Shown in pieces: positions 1-7,567 of a DNA stretch of 11,709 nucleotides. Under the pieces are notes generated by a model. It was not told the origin of the DNA and searched no databases. It saw only the letters and a program-made list of their open reading frames with translations. Made by a program: the position numbers and the translations under genes. Within the stretch, counting starts at the first letter, position 1, and each line of letters starts with the position of its first letter. The stretch comes from an uncultured Bergeyella sp. (lineage in GTDB: Bacteria; Bacteroidota; Bacteroidia; Flavobacteriales; Weeksellaceae), in NCBI GenBank assembly GCA_916710115.1, contig CAKAOY010000021.1, positions 1 through 11,709 on the forward strand, given 5' to 3'.

Positions 1-1377
1 AGTATCTATGATTTTTTGTTCTTCTTCGGCTGAAAGTACAGTCCGTTGGTTTTTACCTTCTTTTACAGTTTCTCCTAATTTAGAAGCATCCATCAGAATT
101 ATTTTTTCGCTTCCAGCGTTTTTATCTAAAACCAAAACAGAAACATTGGTACCTGTAGTAGCAAAAATATTGCTAGGCATACTTATAACACCTCTGAGCC
201 AACCTCTATCAATAAGTGCTTCACGGATTTTTTTCTCTATACCGCTTTGTGCTGTGATAAAACCTGTAGGAACTACGATTGCTGCCTTGCCTTTTTCGTT
301 CAATGAATACATAATATGCTGAATAAAAAGCAAGTAAATAGCCATCTTATCTTTATCTTTCTTTGGAATGTTAGGAATTCCTGCAAAAAATCGCTCTCGA
401 TTACTGTCTTTATCCAAATTATCTCTATAATCCGAAAAATCTAGTTTAAAAGGTGGATTGGATACAATATAATCAAACTTCTGATTGAGATAGGAAGGCT
501 CTAAAATAGTATTCCCTTTTACAATATTCGGAATAGAATAGGATAAATTATTGAGTATCAGATTAAGCCTAAGCATATTACTAGACTTTTGCGAAATATC
601 TTCAGAATAAATTGTACAATTTTGTTCGCCAATAGCATGAGCTATATTCATCAATAAAGTACCTGAACCTGCCGAGGGGTCATATACTTTTACATCTTTC
701 ACATCTTGTGCTTTACCCATTAAAATAGATGCCATAATACGAGCTACTGCGTGAGGTGTATAATATTCTGCATATTTTCCACCACTATCGGAGTTATAAT
801 CCTTGATAAGATACTCAAAAATAGTAGCAAAAAAGTCGTATTTCTCTGAAAACATTTTTTCAAAACTGAAATTCACCAGCTTATTAACTAATGCTTTACA
901 GAAATTATCTCTTTGGGAAGCATCGGTAATGAATTGGCTTAGATCATCAAACATTTTATCCTTTGCTCCAGAAGCTGATGTGATAGAATACAAACTAATA
1001 TTCTCTTGGCTAATATTACGAAGCGTTCCATCAAAATAAATTTCAGCAAAATTATTCTGATTCTGATTGTTATAGAGATGAGAAAGAAGCTGATTTGGTT
1101 TCAGATGTGGTGCTTTATTGCCCACACGAGCCAACAAAAACTGTCTTTTCGAATCTGGCATTTGCTCATATGCTGTCTGAAAATTTTCGGCAGAGGCAAG
1201 TTCTGGATTTACTTTTTTTACCTCATATGAAAATTTATCATTCAAATATTTATACAAAAATACTTGTGAAATGATTTTAAACTCATTCCCATCATTCCCT
1301 AAGCCATAATTGGCACAAACGCTCTTTAAGTCGTCTATTAGTTTTTTAGTTTCGGTAATATATTTTATATCTGTCAT
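1..1377 (-). CDS. hsdM: Type I restriction-modification DNA methyltransferase subunit M (partial, C-terminus off the left edge)
   Basis: This is the N6-adenine methyltransferase subunit of a type I restriction-modification system. It transfers a methyl group from S-adenosylmethionine to adenine in the target site and works in a complex with HsdS (specificity) and HsdR. The frame is open from the ATG at 1377 to the window edge, giving 459 codons without a stop. Residues 1-150 match the helical HsdM N-terminal region. The SAM-binding motif DPSAGSG is at residues 233-239 and the catalytic motif NPPF at 307-310, both intact, with the usual spacing of about 70 residues. It starts 12 bases after the hsdR stop codon, so the two are almost certainly co-transcribed. 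The missing part should be a short C-terminal portion, followed by hsdS if the order is conventional. The family assignment is firm; the methylated sequence cannot be predicted without HsdS. Confidence 0.95.
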   Translation of the reverse strand, partial: MTDIKYITETKKLIDDLKSVCANYGLGNDGNEFKIISQVFLYKYLNDKFSYEVKKVNPELASAENFQTAYEQMPDSKRQFLLARVGNKAPHLKPNQLLSHLYNNQNQNNFAEIYFDGTLRNISQENISLYSITSASGAKDKMFDDLSQFITDASQRDNFCKALVNKLVNFSFEKMFSEKYDFFATIFEYLIKDYNSDSGGKYAEYYTPHAVARIMASILMGKAQDVKDVKVYDPSAGSGTLLMNIAHAIGEQNCTIYSEDISQKSSNMLRLNLILNNLSYSIPNIVKGNTILEPSYLNQKFDYIVSNPPFKLDFSDYRDNLDKDSNRERFFAGIPNIPKKDKDKMAIYLLFIQHIMYSLNEKGKAAIVVPTGFITAQSGIEKKIREALIDRGWLRGVISMPSNIFATTGTNVSVLVLDKNAGSEKIILMDASKLGETVKEGKNQRTVLSAEEEQKIIDT

Positions 1378-1389
1378 CTTTTATTTATA

Positions 1390-4300
1390 TTATCTCCATG
1401 ATTGCCACCCTTGTTTATATTCTGATATGATAAGATTGCTAATGTTCTGCACTCCCTCATATGCTTTTTCATCTTCTTCTTTTATTAATCTATAAGTATC
1501 CATAAAATGGAAAATGATTTTTTGCATAATATCTTGGGCAAAGAAACCTTCATTCTTAATAATTTGGCTATTTCTAAGAACAATATCATCTACATCCTCT
1601 TTTGTTGCTAAAAGGGCTTTGTAAATTTGACTTTCTTTTTTATCTTTAAATTGATTGTTTTTCAATTCTTTATGTACACGAACATAGCGTTCATCATTTT
1701 TATATTTCTCTTTCAGAAGAGCATTTTTTCGGTTTATTTCTCTTACTTCATCATAGATTTTGTCTAAAATTCTGATATGCTCCTGAATTCCTTCTTGTGT
1801 AGTTTCATTTAGGTTTTTACTTCTAAAAATGCGTTCTAATTCCTCCCGAAGCGATACAAATTGTGGGTCTTTTGGGTCAAAATTCAGTTGCATTTCCTCT
1901 CGTGTTCTGCGGAGTTTTTGTTGCAATTCATCAGCTATTTTTAGTTCGCTTTCGGATATTTTTACAAACTGAAAATAAATATCTTCAAGTGCTACATTTA
2001 GCAAATTAGAAATGGTTTCACCTTCGTTGATACTTTCTATATATTTTAGCATCTCCATTCGAGCCGAAACTATTTTTAGAAAATCATGCCAAAGAGAAAA
2101 ATCTGCTTTTTTCAGCAAATCATCTTCACCTTGTAAACGAATAATATTTCGGAGTTCCTTGGCATTGATAAGCTGTTTCAAAAGTTCTGAAAGACGCTTT
2201 TTATCATTGATTTCAGTAATTTGATTACTGAAATTTTCTCTATTTTTTGTATCGTAATGGAAGAGAGTCTCTTTGATTTCGGCTATTTCATTTTCTATTT
2301 CCGCTCTAGTTTTGAAAAGATTAGAATAATGTTCCATTTCATCGCCCAATTCAGCCTTCAATTCCTCTAAATAATTATAATTTGCTTTTTCAAATTGAGC
2401 CGATATATCTGCAAAATCTACAACAAATCCATATCTATAATTTTTATAAGGACGATTTACCCTTGTGAGAGTTTGCAATAGATTATGGTCTTTTACCACA
2501 CGAGCCAAATACAGTTTTTTCAACCTTTTAGCATCAAAGCCCGTGAGCAACATATTATAAACAAATAAAATATCTATTTTTCCGATTTTAAAATCCTTGA
2601 TTTCGCTTTCACGGGTAACTTTATCATTTACATCATGCAGGATAAGTGATGCTTTTGTAGGGATAAATCTCGCTTTTCCATATAGTTTACTATCCTCTTG
2701 CTCAGAATTTTCTTTAGCATATTTTTCTTTAAACTGTTTATATAATTCTTTGGCTTGTTCCGAAGTGTCACACACCACCATTGCTCCGAGAGATTCATCT
2801 GCATTTCTTTGCCGGAATTCTGTTAAATCATTTACAATATAATCCAACATTGGAGCTGTAAATTTTTGATGAGCAAAAATTTTACTTTTAGAAATCTCGC
2901 CTGCTTTTACCGATATTTGCTCCATTACTTCCTGCATCTTCATCTTATACTCAGTATTTATTTCTTCACGAATAAGACGAAGTGTATAGCCATCGGCAAT
3001 GGATTTATTATAGTAATATTTATGTATATAATCTCCAAAAAGCGTCTTGGAATCATAGTTCTTAGCTACCTCTTTCAATAAAGGTGTTCCTGTAAGAGCT
3101 ATTTTTATAGCATTTTTATCGGATTTTAAAAGATTTAAAAAATAATCTCCTTTAGGATTAAAACTCCTATGTGCTTCATCTACAAAATAAATGCGCTGGA
3201 TATTTACATCATAATCTGCTTTTTCTTCTGAAACACTATCTTCACTAAATTTTTGAATATTAACTACCGAAATTTCAGCTCCTCCAGAACTACCCATTAC
3301 CACACTTGTAGATTTCATATTTTCCACAAAATCTTGGCGAGAATTTACTCGTTTCACTTCTAATCCTCGTTTAGCAAATTCCGATTGTGCTTGATTAGCT
3401 AAATCTAATCTATCCACCACGAAATAAAATTTAGGAATAACGCCCTTTTTCTGAAAATAATCTGTCAGAAACTGCACATTATAATATGCCAAGGCTGTTT
3501 TTCCAGAGCCTTGCGTATGCCAAATTATTCCCTTATTAATACCTTCATTAAGTTTTTTTTCAATAGCAAATGTTGCAAAAATCTGTGGATAACGCATTAT
3601 GTGTTTTTGCCATTCTTGCTGTGCTGTGTCTTTGTTTTCCTCACGCACATAAGCTATTCCATATTTGAGTAAAAAAGCCAATCTTTTCTTATGAAATAGC
3701 GAAGTGAGAACCCGATGTGTAGGTGAATTATAGTCCTTATTCTTGATAAATTCAGGAGAATATTTGATTTCAGCAATATTATTATCCTTTAGTAGAAAAT
3801 TCTCAAACTCTTCATTTTCAGGTTTTAAAATGTGCGTCAAATCTAATATTTCTTCTTCACGGAAATAATTGAAATGAAGATTTCCATATGCCGAAGTACT
3901 GTAAAATACCCCCATAATAGGCTCTGTTACACCATCTTCATATTCCATATTATTAGAAAAAATCATCAATTGTGTAATATTGGCAAAAGTTTTAAAATGT
4001 TTTGCTCTAAAACGACGATTCATTCGATTGCGTTCAGCTATAATTCCTTCTCGGTTATTGGGTTTCTTAACCTCCACAAAAGCCAAAGGCATTCCATTAA
4101 TTAAGATTGTAATATCTGGACGAAATTCCTCTTCTCCACTTTTATAAACTAATTCTGTAGTAAAATGGAATAAGTTTTTTTCAAAATTTTCAAAATCAAT
4201 CAGTTTAATTCCACTCGAAGAAGTCAAACACTGATAAAAATCTCTTCCCAAATCGTCAAATTCTAAGGATGCACTAATTTCTTCCAAAAGTTTATTTACC

Positions 4301-4476
4301 TCATCATCAGATATATTAGGATTAATATTTTTAATTCCTTCTTTGAATATTATCGAGAAAATATTATTTTTCTCAATACGATTAGAATGCTGATTTCGTG
4401 GAATATATTCATAATCAAGCCTTGCTAAGTGCAAAAGGGCTGGAATTTTTACGCGTGAATCTTCGTTGAAAGACAT
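1390..4476 (-). CDS. hsdR: Type I restriction enzyme subunit R (nuclease/translocase)
   Basis: This is the motor and nuclease subunit of the type I system: it translocates DNA using ATP and cuts it away from the unmethylated recognition site. At 1028 residues it has normal HsdR length. An N-terminal PD-(D/E)XK nuclease is visible with D121 in RPDITI and E135/K137 in FVEVKK. The SF2 helicase motifs follow in order: Walker A TQGSGKT at 321-327, DEAH at 433-436, TGTP at 462-465, LLTGFD at about 643-648 and TRVNRP at 671-676. The C-terminal third is charged and helical, as expected for the part that contacts the methyltransferase core. All key residues are present, so it looks functional. The ATG follows a 41-base gap that holds a possible promoter, and hsdM lies 12 bases downstream. 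It is the passenger of the mobile element, not part of its transfer machinery. Confidence 0.96.
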   Translation of the reverse strand: MSFNEDSRVKIPALLHLARLDYEYIPRNQHSNRIEKNNIFSIIFKEGIKNINPNISDDEVNKLLEEISASLEFDDLGRDFYQCLTSSSGIKLIDFENFEKNLFHFTTELVYKSGEEEFRPDITILINGMPLAFVEVKKPNNREGIIAERNRMNRRFRAKHFKTFANITQLMIFSNNMEYEDGVTEPIMGVFYSTSAYGNLHFNYFREEEILDLTHILKPENEEFENFLLKDNNIAEIKYSPEFIKNKDYNSPTHRVLTSLFHKKRLAFLLKYGIAYVREENKDTAQQEWQKHIMRYPQIFATFAIEKKLNEGINKGIIWHTQGSGKTALAYYNVQFLTDYFQKKGVIPKFYFVVDRLDLANQAQSEFAKRGLEVKRVNSRQDFVENMKSTSVVMGSSGGAEISVVNIQKFSEDSVSEEKADYDVNIQRIYFVDEAHRSFNPKGDYFLNLLKSDKNAIKIALTGTPLLKEVAKNYDSKTLFGDYIHKYYYNKSIADGYTLRLIREEINTEYKMKMQEVMEQISVKAGEISKSKIFAHQKFTAPMLDYIVNDLTEFRQRNADESLGAMVVCDTSEQAKELYKQFKEKYAKENSEQEDSKLYGKARFIPTKASLILHDVNDKVTRESEIKDFKIGKIDILFVYNMLLTGFDAKRLKKLYLARVVKDHNLLQTLTRVNRPYKNYRYGFVVDFADISAQFEKANYNYLEELKAELGDEMEHYSNLFKTRAEIENEIAEIKETLFHYDTKNRENFSNQITEINDKKRLSELLKQLINAKELRNIIRLQGEDDLLKKADFSLWHDFLKIVSARMEMLKYIESINEGETISNLLNVALEDIYFQFVKISESELKIADELQQKLRRTREEMQLNFDPKDPQFVSLREELERIFRSKNLNETTQEGIQEHIRILDKIYDEVREINRKNALLKEKYKNDERYVRVHKELKNNQFKDKKESQIYKALLATKEDVDDIVLRNSQIIKNEGFFAQDIMQKIIFHFMDTYRLIKEEDEKAYEGVQNISNLIISEYKQGWQSWR

Positions 4477-4502
4477 AATGATTTCTTATGGTTAAACAGG
4501 GG

Positions 4503-4510
4503 CAAATATA
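4503..4510 (-). promoter_or_regulatory. Possible -7 promoter box for hsdR-hsdM
   Basis: Read on the minus strand, the bases TATATTTG match the Bacteroidetes -7 consensus TAnnTTTG. The box sits 26 bases before the hsdR ATG, which leaves room for a leader of about 20 bases. I see no convincing TTTG -33 element 19-21 bases upstream; that region lies at the end of the preceding gene. It would let the restriction genes be expressed apart from the mobilization genes. A single short match in AT-rich DNA is weak evidence. Confidence 0.4.
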
Positions 4511-4517
4511 CTAAATT

Positions 4518-5114
4518 TTACCTTGCTTCATACCCTTCTTTAAACTTTAGAAAATTGTTTCCTTGTTTCGGATTTCTCTTAATCCATTTATTGATGATTT
4601 CTGTATTCATTTTCAACCGATTAAATATTTCTATATCATAAAACTCTTTACCTTCTGCTCTCATTTCTTTAAAAATTTGGCTTCTAATTTCTTCTTTGGT
4701 TTTTATACTTGTATCATACCATTGCTTAGAAAGATAAAATGATGAACACATTACAATAATTGCTATTCCCAAACAACTAAAACTACCTATCAATAAGTAT
4801 TTTAATGACTTGGATTTCTTCTCGAAATGTTCTAATCTTGAAAGTGTATTTTCGGATAAATCTGTTTTAATACTCTTAGGAATAAATTTTGTGGTGCTTT
4901 CAATTTGTTTAGAAAAGTCTTTAAATGAAGTTTCAAAATTATTTATTCTATGATTTAGTGAACTAGCTGAGCTTTCAAACTCACCCACTAAATTTAAAAT
5001 ATTTTGATAAACAAAAACTACATCTGTCAGTTTTTCTATGTTATCCTCATTGCTCTTTATGACTTTGTTTAGTAATTCTAAACCATTATCCATTTTATTA
5101 TTTTCTGTATTCAT
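4518..5114 (-). CDS. Coiled-coil/membrane protein downstream of the relaxase, putative mobilization accessory protein
   Basis: This 198-residue protein has no named domain that I recognise. Residues 1-104 are polar and probably helical or coiled-coil. One hydrophobic segment at about 106-128 (KYLLIGSFSCLGIAIIVM...) should span the inner membrane. A basic C-terminal tail of about 70 residues follows. There is no signal peptide. It begins 22 bases after the relaxase stop codon, so it belongs to the mobC-relaxase operon. Small single-span membrane proteins directly after relaxase genes are common in Bacteroidetes mobilizable elements. By position it may tether the relaxosome to the membrane or to the coupling protein of a helper element, in the manner of MobB proteins. 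That role is inferred from position and topology only. An unrelated accessory function, such as exclusion, cannot be ruled out. Confidence 0.75.
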   Translation of the reverse strand: MNTENNKMDNGLELLNKVIKSNEDNIEKLTDVVFVYQNILNLVGEFESSASSLNHRINNFETSFKDFSKQIESTTKFIPKSIKTDLSENTLSRLEHFEKKSKSLKYLLIGSFSCLGIAIIVMCSSFYLSKQWYDTSIKTKEEIRSQIFKEMRAEGKEFYDIEIFNRLKMNTEIINKWIKRNPKQGNNFLKFKEGYEAR

Positions 5115-5136
5115 TTTTCTTAATTTTACATTTAGT

Positions 5137-5925
5137 TTAAAACCTTCTTCTTGGTCTATTTATTTCTTCTTTTTCTCTTTTTAGAATAGAACTATTTTGC
5201 TCCAAAATATCTTTTATATTCTTAATTTTCAACTTATTGGTAATCTCCGAAAGTTTGTATCCTGCTAAATATTCCCTTTTTGTTTCTGTATTAATATCAG
5301 AAAGTTTTACAATCCGCATTCCTGAAACGCCTATTTTTACATTTTCTGACAGTATTACTTTGTAACCCAATTTATCCATTTCACTAATCAATTCATCAAA
5401 ATTAGAGGCTTTTTTCAGAGATTTTTGTAGATTTCCAAGCATTTTCTCTTTCTTTTCTTTGCTGATTTCTACATCAGTTTTAAGATTCATTTCCTTACAA
5501 ATCTCCCTTACAGCTTGTCCAAATAATTCTCCTATTTTATGAGCTTTTATTGTGTTTTTCCCATATGTATTCACTCTATTGACTACAAAATGAATATGTT
5601 TGTGTTTTGTAGAGTTATGAATATCTAGTCGAATTTGATTATCTTTTGTAACACCAACTTTTTGTAGAGCTTTCAGGGTAATATCTACCAAAACTTCATT
5701 AGAGATTTCATTTTCTTCACTTCTCTCGGGAGAAATATACCCCGTTAAAGCCCAATTCTTTACATTCTTATTTCGCTCTGCTACCGCTTTCATCTCTTGG
5801 AATTGATTTTCAGCAGTATCGGATAACAAATTGCTGGAATATACCATTTCAGCTGTGCCTTTATCATTTCCATTGTATTGTAAAGCAATTTTGGAAATTC
5901 GTCTTGTAGTTGCAGAATTATTCAT
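5137..5925 (-). CDS. Relaxase/mobilization nuclease, MobP-like
   Basis: This is the DNA relaxase that would nick oriT, stay bound to the 5' end through a tyrosine and lead the strand into the recipient. The histidine metal-binding motif is clear: H103, H108, H110 and H112 in the stretch DIHNSTKHKHIHFVVNRVN. Y17 in ALQYNGNDKG lies where the catalytic tyrosine of motif I is expected; Y29 is a second candidate. Three features are unusual. The protein is short at 262 residues, compared with the 300-450 I expect for the family. The N-terminus is Ser/Thr/Arg-rich instead of the common GSSF-type start. In the middle motif, where a histidine normally precedes the S-x-S/F segment, I read WALTGYISP. 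Its start overlaps the mobC stop by 8 bases, indicating translational coupling. The family call is secure; full catalytic competence is likely but not proven. Confidence 0.9.
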   Translation of the reverse strand: MNNSATTRRISKIALQYNGNDKGTAEMVYSSNLLSDTAENQFQEMKAVAERNKNVKNWALTGYISPERSEENEISNEVLVDITLKALQKVGVTKDNQIRLDIHNSTKHKHIHFVVNRVNTYGKNTIKAHKIGELFGQAVREICKEMNLKTDVEISKEKKEKMLGNLQKSLKKASNFDELISEMDKLGYKVILSENVKIGVSGMRIVKLSDINTETKREYLAGYKLSEITNKLKIKNIKDILEQNSSILKREKEEINRPRRRF

Positions 5926-6367
5926 CTCGTATTCTATTTTGGTATAAATAATTGTAAATTAATTTAGTGACTTCTTCTATCTCTCTCATAATTTTAGCCT
6001 TATTCTCTAAACTTGAAAACTCACGATTTCGCAATAAATTCTTAATTCTATTGAAGTTATTCCCATAAGACAAAAGCACTTCATCGGTTTTAAATTCATT
6101 GACTTTCAATTCTTTTTCTGTTAAAACTAATCGAACATATTTAGAGATTTTGAGGTTTAGTTTTTCTGCTTTTGTTTTGAGAATTTCAAATTCTTTTTCA
6201 GTGAGTTTTGTAGAAATTGTTTTAGAAAAAAGAGCTGATTTTTTCTTAACTAATCCGCCTTTTCTCCCGATAGTTCTGAAATGATTTTTCCTTTTTTCTT
6301 CTGCATCTTTTTGTTCTTGCTCTTGTTGAATCTTTGTTATGAAATTCATTAAAAAATCTTGTTCCAT
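5918..6367 (-). CDS. mobC: MobC-like relaxosome accessory protein
   Basis: This 149-residue protein is a plasmid-type mobilization relaxosome component that would bind oriT and help the relaxase open and nick the DNA. The N-terminal 45 residues are highly charged (EQEQKDAEEKRK, then GRKGGLVKKK). They are followed by a ribbon-helix-helix-like stretch at about residues 47-82 (STKLTEKEFEILKTKAEKL, then SKYVRLVL). Next comes the family-typical segment YGNNFNRIKNLLR, which corresponds to the GNNLNQIA-type motif of MobC proteins, and a helical C-terminus. The ATG at 6367 follows an A/T-rich leader. The next in-frame Met, at residue 7, is a less likely start. It is the first gene of the mob operon, overlaps the relaxase gene by 8 bases, and lies immediately downstream of the nested inverted repeat that may be oriT. 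Confidence 0.85.
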   Translation of the reverse strand: MEQDFLMNFITKIQQEQEQKDAEEKRKNHFRTIGRKGGLVKKKSALFSKTISTKLTEKEFEILKTKAEKLNLKISKYVRLVLTEKELKVNEFKTDEVLLSYGNNFNRIKNLLRNREFSSLENKAKIMREIEEVTKLIYNYLYQNRIRDE

Positions 6368-6418
6368 TATTTTATTTATTAGCGTTTTTTAGAATGTTTT
6401 TGACGATAGGAAAAAACC

Positions 6419-6476
6419 AAAAAGTCCCATTTTACATTAAGCTTCCCACGCTTTTTGTAAACAATGGGTACTTTTT
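6419..6476. repeat. Nested inverted repeat, candidate oriT (or terminator)
   Basis: The outer arms AAAAAGTCCCAT (6419-6430) and ATGGGTACTTTTT (6464-6476) pair with a single one-base bulge. Inside them TTTACA (6431-6436) pairs perfectly with TGTAAA (6456-6461), leaving two unpaired bases. A third short stem, AAGC (6439-6442) with GCTT (6450-6453), closes over the loop TTCCCAC. It begins 3 bases after the stop of the Toprim gene and ends 51 bases before mobC. Inverted repeats just upstream of mob genes are typical of oriT. On the minus strand the structure is also followed by T-rich sequence, so it could terminate the Toprim transcript. I do not recognise a nic site. Confidence 0.6.
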
Positions 6477-6479
6477 GCA

Positions 6480-7328
6480 CTAATATTGTAGCAAAGAGAA
6501 TTTGCTTATTATGAAATCGTTTAAATCTTTGTAGTTTTGATATAAAATTCTATTATCTTCAACATAAGGATTTAATTGTTTTACTTCATTTGTTGCTCTA
6601 TTTCCAGCTTCATCATTATCAAAATATAGTTCTATTTTTTCATAACTTTTAATGATTTTTTCAAGTTTAAAAATCATTGTAACAGAATTCAAAATCACAT
6701 AATCTGATGGTGCTTTTTTAAGAAATTTTTCCATTTGCTTAAAAGAAAGATAATCCATAAATCCTTCGAAAATCCGAAGGCAGTTTGAATTATTTTTTAT
6801 TGTTGTGATATCCTTTCTCCCAATACAAATTTTTGAATATTTATTCCTTACTTCATAACCATTAGCATCATTTTTGAAACCAATTCCAAAATATTTTTTA
6901 TTAGATATTTTATAATGTATTTCTTTAAGCAAGTGTATATTATTTTCAATTCTTCTTTCTTTTAAATATTGAATTAAGGCATTGTGTTTAACCTCTGAAA
7001 TAGATAATATTTCATATTTACTTTCATTTTTAGTTATATTGCATATTTGCTGCTGGAAAGAAAAATCAAATTGAGACAAATATTCTAGGGCTTGAGATAC
7101 AGAACATTGTTTGATGCCCTGAACCAATGAGACTACATCGTATTTCTTTCCTGTTCCGAAATCAAAAGCAACATTATTTATAAAATTAACAAACAGACTG
7201 GGTGTTTTTTCTTCTCTATCGAAAGCAAAATAAAATGCAACCTTAGAATTATCTTTGCTTGGGAAAAGAGAAAAACTTTCTAAAACACGTCTAATAGATA
7301 TCTGAGTATTTGCTTGCTTACAATTCAT
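6480..7328 (-). CDS. Toprim-domain primase-like protein with degenerate CHC2 region
   Basis: This is a DnaG-related protein of 282 residues, probably the element's primase for replicating the excised circle or the transferred strand. Residues 30-70 follow the DnaG N-terminal pattern, including EKTPSLFV and then DFGTGKKYDVVSLVQ. However, the Cys/His residues that bind zinc in CHC2 domains are absent from those positions. The Toprim fold is well preserved: E188 in IFEGFMDYL, D237 and D239 in LYFDNDEAG, and the later KDLNDF at 267-272. There is no DnaB-interacting C-terminal domain. It stands alone, with a 220-base repeat-rich region upstream and the nested inverted repeat directly downstream. 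Its position between replication and mob genes resembles the prmN1 primase of NBU1, a comparison from memory. Toprim assignment is firm; primase activity is inferred. Confidence 0.88.
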   Translation of the reverse strand: MNCKQANTQISIRRVLESFSLFPSKDNSKVAFYFAFDREEKTPSLFVNFINNVAFDFGTGKKYDVVSLVQGIKQCSVSQALEYLSQFDFSFQQQICNITKNESKYEILSISEVKHNALIQYLKERRIENNIHLLKEIHYKISNKKYFGIGFKNDANGYEVRNKYSKICIGRKDITTIKNNSNCLRIFEGFMDYLSFKQMEKFLKKAPSDYVILNSVTMIFKLEKIIKSYEKIELYFDNDEAGNRATNEVKQLNPYVEDNRILYQNYKDLNDFIISKFSLLQY

Positions 7329-7370
7329 GTGTTGTTTTTCGAGTTTTACATGTTTGTCTTTTCGTTGAAT

Positions 7371-7567
7371 TGTTGAAAAAAGAATGTAATAATCTTATTA
7401 AGTGTATTTTATACACTCAACAGAAACTCAACAATTCAACAAAATAGATTTATGATTGTTCAACAATCACTCAACAAAATTTAAGGTTTTAAAATTTGTT
7501 GAATGCTTTGATGAATAAAGATTTGATTGATTTTCAATAACTTGAGATTTAATTCAACAAATCAACA
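7371..7567. repeat. Array of TCAACA repeats, possible iteron-type origin or regulatory region
   Basis: Nine exact copies of TCAACA occur in under 200 bases. Seven are on the plus strand (starting at 7417, 7428, 7436, 7460, 7471, 7554 and 7562) and two are inverted (7371-7376, 7497-7502). A tenth near-copy, TCAACG inverted, is at 7363-7368. The extended form ACTCAACA recurs at 7415, 7426 and 7469. Two pairs are exactly 11 bases apart (7415/7426 and 7458/7469), about one helical turn. ATTGTTCAACAAT at 7455-7467 is a perfect odd palindrome. TCAACAAAATTT (7471) and AAATTTGTTGA (ending 7502) form an imperfect inverted repeat. The array lies between the helicase and Toprim genes and overlaps the last codons of the helicase gene. 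Location and periodicity suggest binding sites for a replication or regulatory protein. Confidence 0.6.
7401..7417. repeat. Perfect 7-bp inverted repeat in the Toprim upstream region
   Basis: AGTGTAT (7401-7407) and ATACACT (7411-7417) are perfect complements around a TTT loop. The right arm overlaps the first ACTCAACA copy of the adjoining array. The site lies 73 bases before the Toprim start codon, so it could be an operator or part of an origin. There is no following T-run to make it a good terminator. Confidence 0.45.

Noticed and set aside
8..322. Plus-strand open frame of 104 codons
   Set aside because: It lies antisense inside hsdM, whose frame encodes intact methyltransferase motifs; the plus-strand translation has no recognisable domain. 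The other short plus-strand frames across 800-8700 are rejected for the same reason.
6431..6461. Sigma-70-like promoter (TTTACA with a TAATGT-like box) before mobC on the minus strand
   Set aside because: The bases are fully accounted for by the nested inverted repeat, and Bacteroidetes primary sigma factors use a different consensus (TTTG / TAnnTTTG), which is absent from this gap.
7371..7567. TCAACA repeats as a CRISPR array
   Set aside because: The repeat unit is only 6-8 bases, spacing is irregular (8, 11, 24 bases and more), copies occur in both orientations, and no cas genes are nearby.
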